A DNA stretch of 64,000 bases from Candidatus Bathyarchaeota archaeon. Lineage in GTDB: Archaea; Thermoproteota; Bathyarchaeia; TCS64. Every line of letters begins with the position of its first letter. Within the stretch, counting starts at the first letter, position 1. The notes under the pieces are model-generated. The model worked only from the letters and a program-made list of their open reading frames with translations. It was not told the origin of the DNA and did not search any database. A program made the position numbers and the translations under genes. The stretch lies in contig JAOZHO010000019.1 of assembly GCA_026014875.1 (NCBI GenBank), forward strand, positions 1 through 64,000, written 5' to 3'. Positions 35,507 through 44,353 of the stretch are shown piece by piece.

Positions 35507-35824
35507 ATGACCGAAGAGGCAGTCGAGAAGAAAGTCTTCGAGAACACCGATTTCAAGTTCAGCGCGGCATACGGTGCATACTCGGAGAGATTTGATAATT
35601 CAGAGAATAATGCCGAGGAACGGCAACGCCTGAACGATCTCATTGTAAAACTAGACGCAAACGATATCTCCTACCCTAATTTCTACGAGGAGGTATCGAG
35701 ACCAGATCGTGAGGAGGGTGAAAGGCGATACAAGTTCCACAGGACTAGAATCTCGGGATCAAGGAAATTCGCCGCTCGGAAGGCGGAACAGAAAGCGGAC
35801 CGAGTTAAGCGACATAAAAGATAA
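35507..35824 (+). CDS. hypothetical charged protein
   Basis: 105 residues, family unknown. The N-terminal part is acidic with aromatic residues (FENTDFKFSAAYGAYSERF) and the C-terminus strongly basic (RISGSRKFAARKAEQKADRV). No signal or membrane helix. Possibly nucleic-acid binding by composition, but nothing more can be said. Divergent from the disrupted surface gene. Confidence 0.55.
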   Translation: MTEEAVEKKVFENTDFKFSAAYGAYSERFDNSENNAEERQRLNDLIVKLDANDISYPNFYEEVSRPDREEGERRYKFHRTRISGSRKFAARKAEQKADRVKRHKR

Positions 35825-35949
35825 TGCCCGCCCCAGAGCCTTCAACGGTTTCTCCTTTTGACGCAGGACGCGCATGTGCCAAGAGATGAGTTTTCATAAC
35901 ACTCATCGGGCAATTCAGGTTATAAGTTGCGGACGCGTATAGTTGGTAG

Positions 35950-36276
35950 GTGAAAGTTTTAGTCGACAGAAAGTCGGTTTTGCGTGAGATTCTCAGGATC
36001 GAGGGTGAGATCAAGAAGACGAGAAGGAACCCGAGATATGTCAGGATAAAGCACAGCATATTCAGCATCGAGTCCAGGAGGTTTGGAGCCAACACGGTCT
36101 CCATCATCGCTCCTGATGATCCTGAGACCACCCTAGAGCTCAGGAACAACTCCCAGGAGATGAGGGACACCCTCTCACGCTACAAAGAGATGCGGACCGA
36201 GTTCACCGACCAACTAGACGAGTTGGTAGTCCGTAAGACGAGGCTTCAGAGACAGCTCTTCGAGCGCCCCCAATGA
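35950..36276 (+). CDS. hypothetical coiled protein
   Basis: 108 residues from GTG 35950. The first 35 and last 45 residues are helical and charged (LREILRIEGEIKKTRRN; RYKEMRTEFTDQLDELVVRK) and flank a short beta-like centre (GANTVSIIAPDDPET). No recognised domain. It ends just before the tRNA-Ser gene on the opposite strand. Confidence 0.55.
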   Translation: MKVLVDRKSVLREILRIEGEIKKTRRNPRYVRIKHSIFSIESRRFGANTVSIIAPDDPETTLELRNNSQEMRDTLSRYKEMRTEFTDQLDELVVRKTRLQRQLFERPQ

Positions 36277-36284
36277 TTGAGTGG

Positions 36285-36387
36285 CGCCGGGAAAGGGATT
36301 CGAACCCTTGCGTCCATACGGACACTAGCTTTCCAGGCCTGAGCCACCCGAAGGTGTTAGCTCCCTGCCAGACTAGGAGACCCCGGC
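36285..36387 (-). tRNA. tRNA-Ser (GGA) with 19-base intron
   Basis: Full cloverleaf after splicing (84 nt): 7-bp acceptor GCCGGGG with UCCCGGC (one G-U), D-stem UCCU/GGGA, anticodon stem CUAGC/GCUAG with loop CUGGAAA, so anticodon GGA; long variable arm GUCC-GUAU-GGAC; T-arm AAGGG-UUCGAAU-CCCUU; discriminator G73. CCA is encoded at 36282-36284. The long arm and G73 mark serine. The intron interrupts the 5' strand of the anticodon stem (between positions 29 and 30), not the usual 37/38. Confidence 0.93.
36339..36357 (-). other. tRNA-Ser intron with bulge-helix-bulge motif
   Basis: 19-base intron (ACACCUUCGGGUGGCUCAG). The precursor folds into a complete BHB: outer helix CAGG/CCUG, bulge AGG, central 4-bp helix GAGC/GCUC, bulge UAA, then inner hairpin CACC-UUCG-GGUG. 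Cuts between bases 2 and 3 of each bulge (UA^A and AG^G) yield exactly the mature tRNA, as expected of archaeal tRNA endonuclease. Confidence 0.9.
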
Positions 36388-36479
36388 TCAGAATTATAGC
36401 CGAGGCATCCCCGATTTAAGGGTTCCATCCTCCATGACGTTTATCAGGGACCGCTTCACACTATCCGCGGTGAGCAAAA

Positions 36480-36815
36480 ATGCACCAGAACTGGATACAG
36501 AGAAGCGAGAACACTCTCAAACAGCTCCGGGGACTCATGGAGAACCCCGACCAGGATAGACTGGAGCTGGTACGGGTGATGCGCTTCTCCTTCGGGGCCC
36601 TGGGCCAGAGCCTCGCGGGATGGATGCAGTGGGTGAACAGCCCCGAGATAATGTCCACATTCAACAAGGAGGAGCTCGAGGAGATGGCGAAGAAGATCAC
36701 CGGCATGGCGGAACAGTTCGTCACCTACGATATCGAGATCACCAGCACGGGCACCCGGAAAGGCTTAGCGAAGCAGAGGGAGAACGAGCAGCAGGGAACA
36801 CGGTTCGTGATCTAG
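36480..36815 (+). CDS. DUF2153-like helical protein
   Basis: 111 residues, all helical: RSENTLKQLRGLMENPDQ, FSFGALGQSLAGWMQWVNSP, then LEEMAKKITGMAEQFVTYDI. The pattern, including an early Phe/Gly helix and W-x2-W-x3-P, recalls archaeal DUF2153 proteins, with moderate certainty. GGTGAG lies five bases before the ATG. No known function; cytoplasmic. It stands between the tRNA-Ser gene and the dipeptidase. Confidence 0.6.
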   Translation: MHQNWIQRSENTLKQLRGLMENPDQDRLELVRVMRFSFGALGQSLAGWMQWVNSPEIMSTFNKEELEEMAKKITGMAEQFVTYDIEITSTGTRKGLAKQRENEQQGTRFVI

Positions 36816-37023
36816 GTACGCCCGGATCACGCGGGATTATGCTCAGTTTCTATCAGGACAGTTCGGGGTAGAGCCGCCTCACCACAACGAGGATGGTACC
36901 GCAATTGCGGTCTCTATAGGCGTCGCGCGCGCTACCTCTGGAAGAGCTACGAGAGAGCCCTAAAATCCTAAGGTTTAACCGGATTTCCCCCCTCATATCT
37001 CCGGGGATATTAGGGACAATAGA

Positions 37024-38025
37024 ATCAAGGAGCTTCACAGAGAGGCTCTTGTCGTCGACACCCACTGCGACACCCTGAAATGCCTGATGCCAATGTTCAC
37101 CCTGCCCCGGAACTCCCAGTGGGACGACCGGTCAGACATCGGGATGGGGGTGCGATCCTCTCTGGGCCACATCGACTTTCCGAGGCTGAGAGATGGGGGC
37201 GTCGACTGCCAGGTCTTCGCGATCTCCTCGGTGAGGGACAGGACACGGCCTTACGCCTTGAGAACGGCCATGGAGATGATCGATATCTTCTACAGCGAGT
37301 GCGCCGCTCACCAAGACGCCGTCACCCCGGTGACGACCCATGGAGAAATCGTCAAAGCCGCTGCCGAGGGAAAAGTCGCGGCGATGCTCTCCATAGAAGG
37401 AGCAGACATAATCGAAGGGAAAGTGGGAATGCTCAGGGTCTTCCATCGCCTCGGGGTGAGGATGGTGGGCCTCGTCCACAGCCTCAGGAACGAGCTCGCC
37501 GACGGCGTCGCCGATGGAAGGACCGGGGGCGGGCTCTCCGGGCTGGGCGTGGAGGCCGTCGAGGAGCTGGACCGCCTCGGGATGCTCATCGACGTATCCC
37601 ATCTGAGCGACGCCGGATTCTGGGACCTCATGGACGTCGCGAAGGGTCCCGTGATGGCCTCCCATAGCAACGCTCGGGCCGTCTGCGACCACCCCCGGAA
37701 CATGACAGATGATATGATCCGGGCCATGGCGGACAGGGGGGGCGTGATGGGGATGAACTTCGCCCCCGGTTTCGTCCATCCGACCCTTGCCACAGTCCAG
37801 GGCGTCGTGGACCACATAGACCACATCGTGAGCCTAGTTGGGCCGGATCACGTGGGCCTCGGTTCAGACTTCGACGGGATACCCTACACGCCCAAGGGAC
37901 TCGAAGACGTCACCAAGATGCCGAATATCACCGCAGAGTTGTTTGAGAGAGGCTACTCCGAGGAGGATATCAGGAAGGTCCTCGGCGAGAACCATCTGAG
38001 GTTGATGAGAGAGATGCTGGGGTAG
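37024..38025 (+). CDS. M19 membrane-dipeptidase-family metallopeptidase with apparent ATC start
   Basis: Zinc dipeptidase. The first ATG in frame (37087) would remove VVDTHCDTL, which carries the H-x-D zinc ligands essential to this family. In-frame sequence back to a TAA at 36976 has no ATG, GTG or TTG. ATC 37024 gives MKELHREALVVDTHCDTL and has AGGGA seven bases upstream, so I start there (333 residues). Other motifs are intact: SIEGAD (metal-bridging Glu), DVSHLSDAGFWD, ASHSNARAV, GLGSDFDG. No signal peptide. Confidence 0.82.
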   Translation: MKELHREALVVDTHCDTLKCLMPMFTLPRNSQWDDRSDIGMGVRSSLGHIDFPRLRDGGVDCQVFAISSVRDRTRPYALRTAMEMIDIFYSECAAHQDAVTPVTTHGEIVKAAAEGKVAAMLSIEGADIIEGKVGMLRVFHRLGVRMVGLVHSLRNELADGVADGRTGGGLSGLGVEAVEELDRLGMLIDVSHLSDAGFWDLMDVAKGPVMASHSNARAVCDHPRNMTDDMIRAMADRGGVMGMNFAPGFVHPTLATVQGVVDHIDHIVSLVGPDHVGLGSDFDGIPYTPKGLEDVTKMPNITAELFERGYSEEDIRKVLGENHLRLMREMLG

Positions 38026-38033
38026 AGCCGGGA

Positions 38034-38585
38034 TCAGGGGGTTTCGACGTCGTCCATCGTCATGTAGGGCAGGGTCGAGGTGTAGACGATGACCTCCACG
38101 ACCATCCCAAGGTCTTGTATGTCGACTGTTTCGGGATTGTCCACGTAGATCAACACGCTCCCGCTGACCGGAATTATGATGCTCCCCGTGACCGGTTCGA
38201 AAGAGTACTCCACCCCACTAACGGTGTGGTTGAAAGCCCCGGTGATGTTGAGGCTTTCCGCGGGTTCCATTAGGCCCCCCTCCCCCTCCGCGTAGAAGAC
38301 TGAGCTCCAGCCTTCCTCTACAAAGCCGACCTCGATCGATGTGATGAGGGCGTCTCGGCCCCCTATGTTCTCTACGTGGAGGGCTACCTGGGAGCCTGAG
38401 GAGTCCGCCCAGATCCGGGCGCTCCTTATGACGAGGTGCTCCGTCTTCATCGCCGATGTGGTAACTGAGAGGGTGTAGAGACCCACGGTGCCGCTAGCCA
38501 AGACGACAGAGAGGACGAGAAGGATCATCAGGGTTACGGACTGGGTTAGCCCCCTTTTTCTCCCTGGAAAACATGAAGGTTTCAT
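38034..38585 (-). CDS. type IV pilin-like secreted protein
   Basis: 183 residues. A short basic leader GRKRG is followed directly by a hydrophobic helix (LTQSVTLMILLVLSVVLASG), the class III signal layout cut by archaeal prepilin peptidase just before the helix. The rest is beta-rich (VALHVENIGGRDALITSI; GSVLIYVDNPE). Probably a pilin or pseudopilin. It lies tail to tail with the dipeptidase gene. No assembly ATPase gene is nearby. Confidence 0.7.
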   Translation of the reverse strand: MKPSCFPGRKRGLTQSVTLMILLVLSVVLASGTVGLYTLSVTTSAMKTEHLVIRSARIWADSSGSQVALHVENIGGRDALITSIEVGFVEEGWSSVFYAEGEGGLMEPAESLNITGAFNHTVSGVEYSFEPVTGSIIIPVSGSVLIYVDNPETVDIQDLGMVVEVIVYTSTLPYMTMDDVETP

Positions 38586-38674
38586 GCATTATTGAACAGG
38601 TAATTAACCCCATATAAAACTGACAGAAAATGTAGATCGGATGTAAAGATCGTAACAAAAGACCTAAAGAAAGT

Positions 38675-39532
38675 TCAGGTGAGCATTGAGGGCCAGCGGT
38701 TGGAGGCGCAGCCGCAGCTCACGTCCCCTGTTTCCATGTGCCTGACCGCGTGAAGGAGGGCCTCGGCTGAGGGGAGACGCCAGTGGCTCTGGAACTCCCT
38801 GAAGGCCTCGGCCCCGGTCCACTCGGTTGAGACCAGCCCCTCGCCATAGTTGGAGACCAGCTCCAGGGCGGCGTAGCAGGCTCCGATCTCCCGGGCGAAG
38901 AAGACCTCGGGGACCAGGTTCATGGTGACCACGTCGATGCCCTGATTGGTGTACCTGAGGCGTATCTCCGAGGGAGATTCGAGGCGGGGCCCCTCCGCGA
39001 CCCCCACAACTCCCCGGGGGAAAACCCTGGAGAAGCCGGCCTTCTTGGACCCCGCAACCAGGAGCATACTCAGGCGGGGGCAGAAGGGCTGATGGAGGCG
39101 GTAGGAGAAGTATTCAACGTCCTCCCCCTTCGCCTTTATCGCCCTGAAAAGTCTCTGCGCCCGCTTCGTAGTGTAGTCCACGAAGGCGTCGGGAACCACC
39201 ACATCGGCGGGGTCGAGAAGAGGGTTCGTGGAGCCGCAGAGGGCGGTCCCGATGATCTTGGTGACCCCGGCCTTGAAGAGGACATAGAAGACCCGCTCCC
39301 CGGCGCTGTCGGGCTCGGTGTTCATGATGTCCCGAGTGATGCCGTGGAAGGGGACAAAAAGGAACTCATTGCCTCCGACGGAGGCATGGGTGAAGGGGGC
39401 GGTGGGACCGAAAGGGGTTTCGTAGACGACGCCTTCCTCGATGACCTCGACGCCGTCTAGGGCCCCCGGGAACCCGGAGCCGAGGATCGTCGAACCCCCT
39501 ATCACGGCGATCCTGACTTGGGGAACGCTCAT
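38675..39532 (-). CDS. MTA phosphorylase/purine nucleoside phosphorylase family
   Basis: 285 residues from ATG 39532 (MSVPQVRIAVIGGSTILGSG); a longer frame adds an atypical leader. Family features: FLFVPFHGITR, CGSTNPLLDPADVVVPDAFVDY (phosphate and purine loops), EGPRLESPSEIR and the late MNLVPEVFFAREIGACYA. Phosphorolysis of 5'-methylthioadenosine or a purine nucleoside for salvage. The usual NH-GH-phosphate motif is shifted, so substrate specificity is uncertain. Divergent from the small gene at 39625. Confidence 0.83.
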   Translation of the reverse strand: MSVPQVRIAVIGGSTILGSGFPGALDGVEVIEEGVVYETPFGPTAPFTHASVGGNEFLFVPFHGITRDIMNTEPDSAGERVFYVLFKAGVTKIIGTALCGSTNPLLDPADVVVPDAFVDYTTKRAQRLFRAIKAKGEDVEYFSYRLHQPFCPRLSMLLVAGSKKAGFSRVFPRGVVGVAEGPRLESPSEIRLRYTNQGIDVVTMNLVPEVFFAREIGACYAALELVSNYGEGLVSTEWTGAEAFREFQSHWRLPSAEALLHAVRHMETGDVSCGCASNRWPSMLT

Positions 39533-39624
39533 CTTGAATTCCCCTATCTGGGCCGGAGGATAATAAGAGTTGGTCGTGGAGGTTAGAGGAAAAGGATATC
39601 CCTCTTGGACTAGGAGAGGTCTCC

Positions 39625-39894
39625 ATGGCAAAGGTATTGGTCAAGACGATAAGCCAAGAAGGACACTGTGCCGCGGGCCAGAGGGTGGGGGATGAGATCC
39701 TCTTCGACTGGGACAACCATGAGATTCAGGGAAAGATCTGCCTACACGCCCTCTACTCGGCGCTGCCGAAGATCTACGCCCTCGCTCACGGGGGCGATGT
39801 GGCCTTCGCGGTGGACGATGAGGGAAACAGGGTGGCCCGCCACGCGTGCCCGGACGGGTATAACCCAGTTATCTATGAGCTCAGGCTCATCTGA
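39625..39894 (+). CDS. TIGR04076-family small protein
   Basis: 89 residues. Matches TIGR04076: KVLVKTISQEGHCAAGQRVG, then ICLHALYSALPKIYALAHGG, and HACPDGYNPVIYELRL near the end. Conserved Cys and His suggest metal or cofactor binding; role unknown. Its ATG follows GAGGTCTCC. Upstream of the threonine dehydratase-like gene by about 60 bases. Confidence 0.75.
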   Translation: MAKVLVKTISQEGHCAAGQRVGDEILFDWDNHEIQGKICLHALYSALPKIYALAHGGDVAFAVDDEGNRVARHACPDGYNPVIYELRLI

Positions 39895-39954
39895 GTGTGA
39901 GGGCACCAAGCTCATAGATATAAACCCCGTCGGGCAGACTAGTTGCCGACAGAC

Positions 39955-40911
39955 ATGTACATCAATCCCACATTCACGGATATTTTGAGGGCGAAGAAAA
40001 GGATCGCCCCCTACCTCTCGAAGACGCCTCTACTCGAGTATCCCCTGCTCTCCGAGGCCCTTGGATTCAAAGCCTACGTGAAGCATGAGAACATCCAACC
40101 CACAGGGGCTTTCAAGATCAGGGGCGGCATCAACCTCATCAGCCAGCTCAGCCCCGAGGAGAGGAAGCGGGGAGTGATCACCGCCTCCACGGGAAACCAC
40201 GGCCAATCGATAGCCCTCGCCTGCAAGATGTTCGGCGTGAAGGCCATCGTCTGCGTCCAAGAAGGGGCGAACCCCGTCAAGGTCGGGGGGATCAGGAGCT
40301 ACGGAGCCAAGATCATCGAGGAGGGAAAAGACTTCGATGAGGCTCGGGAGAACGCCGAGCGCCTAGCAGAGGAGAAGGGGTACAGGTACGTTCACAGCGC
40401 CAACGAGCCGCTGCTCATCTCAGGAGTGGGCACCGCAGGCCTCGAGATCCTTGAGGACCTCCCGGACTTGGACGCGGTGATAGTCCCGGTGGGGGGAGGC
40501 TCCCAAGCCTCAGGGATATGCACCTGTTTCAAGACCGCCGCCCCGGACGTCGAGATCATCGCTGTCCAGTCCGCCCACGCCCCCAGCGTCTACAATAGCT
40601 GGAAGAGCGGGAAACTCGAGTCCACCGAGTCCGCGAAGACGATGGCTGATGGCCTCGCGACCCGGATCGCCTTCGAGCTCCCCGTCAACATAATGCGGGA
40701 CCTCCTCGACGATTTCATCCTGGTCACCGATGAGGAACTCGAGGCCGCGATCAAACTCTACGTCGAGAAGGCCCACACCATCGCCGAGGGGGCCGGCGCG
40801 GCCTCCCTCGCAGCGGGGTTCAAGATCCGGGACAGGCTCCAGGGGAAGAAGGTGGCCCTCATCCTCAGCGGCGGGAATCTGCCGGCGGATGTGCTCAAGA
40901 GTATCTTGTGA
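39955..40911 (+). CDS. threonine/serine dehydratase (PLP fold type II)
   Basis: 318 residues from ATG 39955 (a TTG 12 bases upstream is also possible). PLP lysine is in the GAFKIRGG motif, the substrate loop ASTGNHGQ, and the phosphate-binding glycine loop PVGGGSQASG, all intact. Converts threonine or serine to a 2-oxo acid and ammonia, or acts as a serine racemase. No C-terminal ACT domain, so no isoleucine feedback of the IlvA type. It precedes translin by 12 bases, probably co-transcribed. Confidence 0.9.
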   Translation: MYINPTFTDILRAKKRIAPYLSKTPLLEYPLLSEALGFKAYVKHENIQPTGAFKIRGGINLISQLSPEERKRGVITASTGNHGQSIALACKMFGVKAIVCVQEGANPVKVGGIRSYGAKIIEEGKDFDEARENAERLAEEKGYRYVHSANEPLLISGVGTAGLEILEDLPDLDAVIVPVGGGSQASGICTCFKTAAPDVEIIAVQSAHAPSVYNSWKSGKLESTESAKTMADGLATRIAFELPVNIMRDLLDDFILVTDEELEAAIKLYVEKAHTIAEGAGAASLAAGFKIRDRLQGKKVALILSGGNLPADVLKSIL

Positions 40912-40923
40912 GAAGGGAGATCA

Positions 40924-41550
40924 TTGCTCGAAGACCTGGTGAAGAAAGGGGCCGAGGAGCTCCGCCTCAGGGACAAGGCCCTGGACAAGGTGATGGAGCG
41001 GGCCCGCAGGGCTAGGATTCTCTCCAAGCAGGCCATCCTCAGAATCCACTCCGGGAAGGAGGCGGAGGCTGGGAAACGGCTCGAGGAGGCATCCAGCCTC
41101 ATATCCGAGATGGATGCGATCATCGAGGAGCATCCCGCGCTGGGGCGTTTCGACCAGGTCTCGGCCGCGAAGGAGGAGTTCTCCGAGGCCTCTATAGTTA
41201 TGGGGCTCACGGAGTCAGGTGAGTTCCCCGATCCGGCCGCGTTGGGGGTGCCCATGACGTCGTACCTCATGGGGCTCGGGGATGTTCCGGGTGAGTTGAG
41301 GAGGCAGGCCCTCGACGCCCTCAGATTGGGGGACATCGAGACCGCTGAGGCCCGGCTCTCGACGATGGAGGAGATCTACCTGAGCCTGGTGACCATGGAG
41401 GAGGTGCCCCTGCTGAAGGGGCTGAGGCGGAAGCTGGATATCGCCCGGGGGGTCATCGAGAGGACCCGGAGCGAGGTGACCGCCGAGGCGGGGAGGAGGC
41501 GGCTCGGGGAGTCGGTGAGGAGGCTCACGGACCGGCTCGGAGACCCGTAG
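40924..41550 (+). CDS. translin-family RNA/DNA-binding protein
   Basis: 208 residues, entirely helical, matching archaeal translin (COG2178): ERARRARILSKQAILRIHSG near the N-terminus, EFSEASIVMGLTESGEFP, YLMGLGDVPGELRRQALDAL and a C-terminal basic helix. Translins form octameric barrels that bind or cut single-stranded nucleic acid. The conserved acidic residues of TRAX-like nucleases (E-x-E-E) are partly present, so nuclease activity is open. TTG start with GGGAGA just upstream. Confidence 0.85.
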   Translation: MLEDLVKKGAEELRLRDKALDKVMERARRARILSKQAILRIHSGKEAEAGKRLEEASSLISEMDAIIEEHPALGRFDQVSAAKEEFSEASIVMGLTESGEFPDPAALGVPMTSYLMGLGDVPGELRRQALDALRLGDIETAEARLSTMEEIYLSLVTMEEVPLLKGLRRKLDIARGVIERTRSEVTAEAGRRRLGESVRRLTDRLGDP

Positions 41551-41565
41551 CCGGGAACCCGCATC

Positions 41566-41594
41566 TTTTTATTTCGGCGCCTCCGCTCTTTTTT
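41566..41594 (+). terminator. T-rich termination region
   Basis: Two T-runs on the coding strand shortly after the translin stop (41566-41570 and 41589-41594), consistent with archaeal intrinsic termination before the cysteinyl-tRNA synthetase gene. Confidence 0.45.
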
Positions 41595-41694
41595 CAGCTA
41601 GAAGGGAAGACTGAGATTATTGTGTACATCGACCTGAAAGGGTTCAGTGTCTCGCCGAGTCTAGCTGATTCTAGGAAAAAGGGAGTGAAGAAAT

Positions 41695-43149
41695 TTGTCC
41701 AGTGAGCACCAGAAGGGCCTCCAGTTGTACGACACCCTCACGCGGTCCAAGAAGCCGTTCGAGCCATTAGAGCCGGGGAAGGTGAAGATGTACGTCTGTG
41801 GACCCACGGTCTACGGCGACCCCCATATCGGGAACTTCCGCACCTTCACAGCGGGGGATATCCTCCGCAGGTGGCTGGAGTACAGGGGTTTCGACGTCTT
41901 CCATGTGATGAATATAACAGACATCGACGACAAGACCATCCGGAACTCCGGGGAGGAGGGGGTGAGCCTCAAGGAATTCACCGAGAGGTACACCGAGTCG
42001 TTTCTCAGGGGGCTCGACCTAATGAACATCAAGAGGGCCCACGTCTATCCCAAAGCCACCGAGTACGCCCCCCAGATGGTGGATTTCGTGAAGGAGCTAG
42101 TGGATAAGGGGGTCGCCTATGTAGCGAAGGACGGGGTCTACTTCGACATCAACAAGTTCCCCGACTATGGGAAGCTCAGCAGGATGAACATCTCCAAAGT
42201 CGAGAAGACCGAGCGAATGACCGCGGACGAGTATGATAAGGAGACCGCGAACGATTTCGCCCTCTGGAAGATCGCGACCCCCGACGAGGTGAAGAGGGGC
42301 ATCTACTACGAGTCCCCCTGGGGGAAGGGGCGCCCCGGGTGGCACATCGAGTGCAGCGTCATGAGCAGGAGCCTGTGCGGCGACACCCTGGACATCCACG
42401 CCGGCGGGGAGGACCTCGTGTTCCCCCACCACGAGAACGAGATCGCGCAGAGCGAGAGCCTCACCGGAAAAAAGTTCGTGAGGAACTGGCTCCACTCCCG
42501 GTTCCTCATGATCAACGGAAGGAAGATGTCCAAGAGCCTCGGGAACTACGTCAGCTTCGACGAGGTCCTCTCCAAGTACACCGCAGACGCCTTCCGATAC
42601 TTCTACCTCAGCGTCCATTACAGGAGGCCCCTCGATTATACAGAGCAGGCCATGGAGGTGGCCCAGAACTCCGTGAACCGGTTGGAGAACACCCTGACCC
42701 TCATCGAGGACGCCCTCAGGAAGGGGGATAAACACCTCTCCTACGGGGAGAGGGAGGCAGAGTTCCTGAAGGCAGTTAAGGAGCATCGGTTTAGCTTCGA
42801 GGCCGCAATGGACGACGACCTTGACACCCACGGGGCCATCGACGCCCTCCACGCCCTCTCCGGGGCCATCAACGAGTACGTCTCGGGCCCCACCAACAAG
42901 GGCATCCTCATTAAAGGCGAGGCGGCGTACAGAGAACTCCTCGAAGCCCTGGGTCTCTTCGAGAAGAGGGGGGGAGGTAGCGAGGGCCTCTCCGATGAAC
43001 TCATAGGGCTCATCGCGGGGGTCAGGGAGAGGCTCCGGGTGGAGAAAAACTACATAATGGCTGATGAGATCAGGGATCTCCTAAAAAAGGCAGGCGTGAC
43101 CCTGACGGACACCAACGAAGGAACCAGTTGGAAGATCGATAGAGGCTGA
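41695..43149 (+). CDS. cysS: cysteinyl-tRNA synthetase
   Basis: 484 residues, class I enzyme. VYGDPHIGNFRTFT carries the HIGH-type signature, CGPTVYG gives a zinc ligand, ECSVMSRSLCGDTLDIHAGG and HHENEIAQSE complete the zinc and active sites, and KMSKSLGN is exact. TTG start with GGGAGTGA six bases upstream. So this organism charges Cys directly, not only through the Sep-tRNA route. Confidence 0.96.
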   Translation: MSSEHQKGLQLYDTLTRSKKPFEPLEPGKVKMYVCGPTVYGDPHIGNFRTFTAGDILRRWLEYRGFDVFHVMNITDIDDKTIRNSGEEGVSLKEFTERYTESFLRGLDLMNIKRAHVYPKATEYAPQMVDFVKELVDKGVAYVAKDGVYFDINKFPDYGKLSRMNISKVEKTERMTADEYDKETANDFALWKIATPDEVKRGIYYESPWGKGRPGWHIECSVMSRSLCGDTLDIHAGGEDLVFPHHENEIAQSESLTGKKFVRNWLHSRFLMINGRKMSKSLGNYVSFDEVLSKYTADAFRYFYLSVHYRRPLDYTEQAMEVAQNSVNRLENTLTLIEDALRKGDKHLSYGEREAEFLKAVKEHRFSFEAAMDDDLDTHGAIDALHALSGAINEYVSGPTNKGILIKGEAAYRELLEALGLFEKRGGGSEGLSDELIGLIAGVRERLRVEKNYIMADEIRDLLKKAGVTLTDTNEGTSWKIDRG

Positions 43150-43253
43150 TCTTTCCGGCTCCCTATCCATAAAAAGGGGCGGCCCCTGAGATCTCAAGTG
43201 GTGGATCCCCGAGCAGAACCCCTAAAGCCGGCGGGGCACCCGTAACCAAGACC

Positions 43254-43490
43254 ATGCGGGAGATAGTCGAGGAAATCCACCAGCTCGAGATACCGATGCG
43301 GCACAACCCCTTGGGGAAGACCTACTCCCATCTGCTCAGGTACGCTGGATCCCTCCTCGACTTTGGCATCCCAACAAAAGAGGATCTGGACGCATTTGAA
43401 GCTCGCCACGGGAGACGTTGTGAGGCGATCATCGCGGTGCTGAGAGGGAGCGCCGAGACGGTCTTCGAGATGTCGTCCGTCGTATCCTAG
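43254..43490 (+). CDS. small hypothetical helical protein
   Basis: 78 residues, unrecognised. Helical, with REIVEEIHQLEIPMRHNP, HLLRYAGSLLDFGIPT and a C-terminal SAETVFEMSSVVS. No membrane helix. A TATA-like CATAAAAAG lies at about 43168-43176, some 80 bases upstream. Its reality is moderately supported by codon pattern and composition alone. Confidence 0.45.
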   Translation: MREIVEEIHQLEIPMRHNPLGKTYSHLLRYAGSLLDFGIPTKEDLDAFEARHGRRCEAIIAVLRGSAETVFEMSSVVS

Positions 43491-43637
43491 AATAGCAAGT
43501 CTTGGAATGAAATGGAATTCTTGACCAAGAGGAGGGTAACTGCTATGACCTACGCCCAGCTCATCTACCTTAGAAACCGTGGAAGGGTCGGGAAGAGGCT
43601 CCGTGGTGAAGTCCGGTTATAAGCGGCCGCCTAGGCT

Positions 43638-44264
43638 CTATCGCCAGACCTTGATGCCCCGCTCGTTGAGGTAGGTCGCGGCGAGGTCGGCGATGTCCGG
43701 GGTCCTGAAGGGGACCCGGAGTTCCTTGACCTGGATAATTATCTCCCGGTAGCTGATCTCGTCCACGTTCCTCTTGGTGATGTACTCGTCGAGGATGGTC
43801 TGGGCCACCGTCTCGGCCACCTGGAACTTGGGGCTAAGCAGCTGGTAGTGGAGCCTCAGGGATTTGGCCACCTCATCGTTGGAGGACCCCTCCAGCGCCC
43901 AGACGGTGGGGCGGGGGCCCCCCTTGGAGCTCTTAACCTTGGAGACCTTGAGCGCGGGGACCACGATGCCTATAGACCTGAGCCTCTTCAGCGCCCGGTA
44001 GGCGGTGGCTTCGGGGAGGCTGAGCTCGTTCTGGAGAACCCAAGCGGTGGCGGCCCCGTGGAGGCAGAAGTAGAGGAAAACCTCGGCCACTGCGGGGGAA
44101 GAGAAGACCTTCTCGGTGAAGGTGAGGAGCTCCTGGATGTTCTTGAGGGTGGTCGAGAGGTTGTTGTTCTCGTTCAGGAGCAAAAGCTGGCGGTAGACCT
44201 CGATGAATTTACCAAAGTTGCGCCCCCTCCCGCCCCGGGCTTCCGAGCGCTTTTTAACGCTCAT
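43638..44264 (-). CDS. winged-helix transcriptional regulator (TrmB/MarR-like)
   Basis: 208 residues from ATG 44264. A helix-turn-helix in ATAWVLQNELSLPEATAYRA followed by LKRLRSIGIVVPALKV forms the DNA-binding wing. The C-terminal half (ETVAQTILDEYITKRN; YREIIIQVKELRVPFR) is helical and may dimerise. Divergent from 44418-44846, and so could share control of that promoter region. Confidence 0.72.
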   Translation of the reverse strand: MSVKKRSEARGGRGRNFGKFIEVYRQLLLLNENNNLSTTLKNIQELLTFTEKVFSSPAVAEVFLYFCLHGAATAWVLQNELSLPEATAYRALKRLRSIGIVVPALKVSKVKSSKGGPRPTVWALEGSSNDEVAKSLRLHYQLLSPKFQVAETVAQTILDEYITKRNVDEISYREIIIQVKELRVPFRTPDIADLAATYLNERGIKVWR

Positions 44265-44353
44265 GGTTCCATCTAGATCTAACATAACATCGAGCCCCGA
44301 ACCCCAACCGATAAACTGGCCGAAGTCTTACGGCTTATCAACCTCTCGACAAG

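Noticed and set aside
43512-43622. 36-codon basic reading frame after the 43254 gene
   Set aside because: Rich in Arg and Lys but no Shine-Dalgarno, no TATA box and no recognisable domain; chance cannot be excluded.
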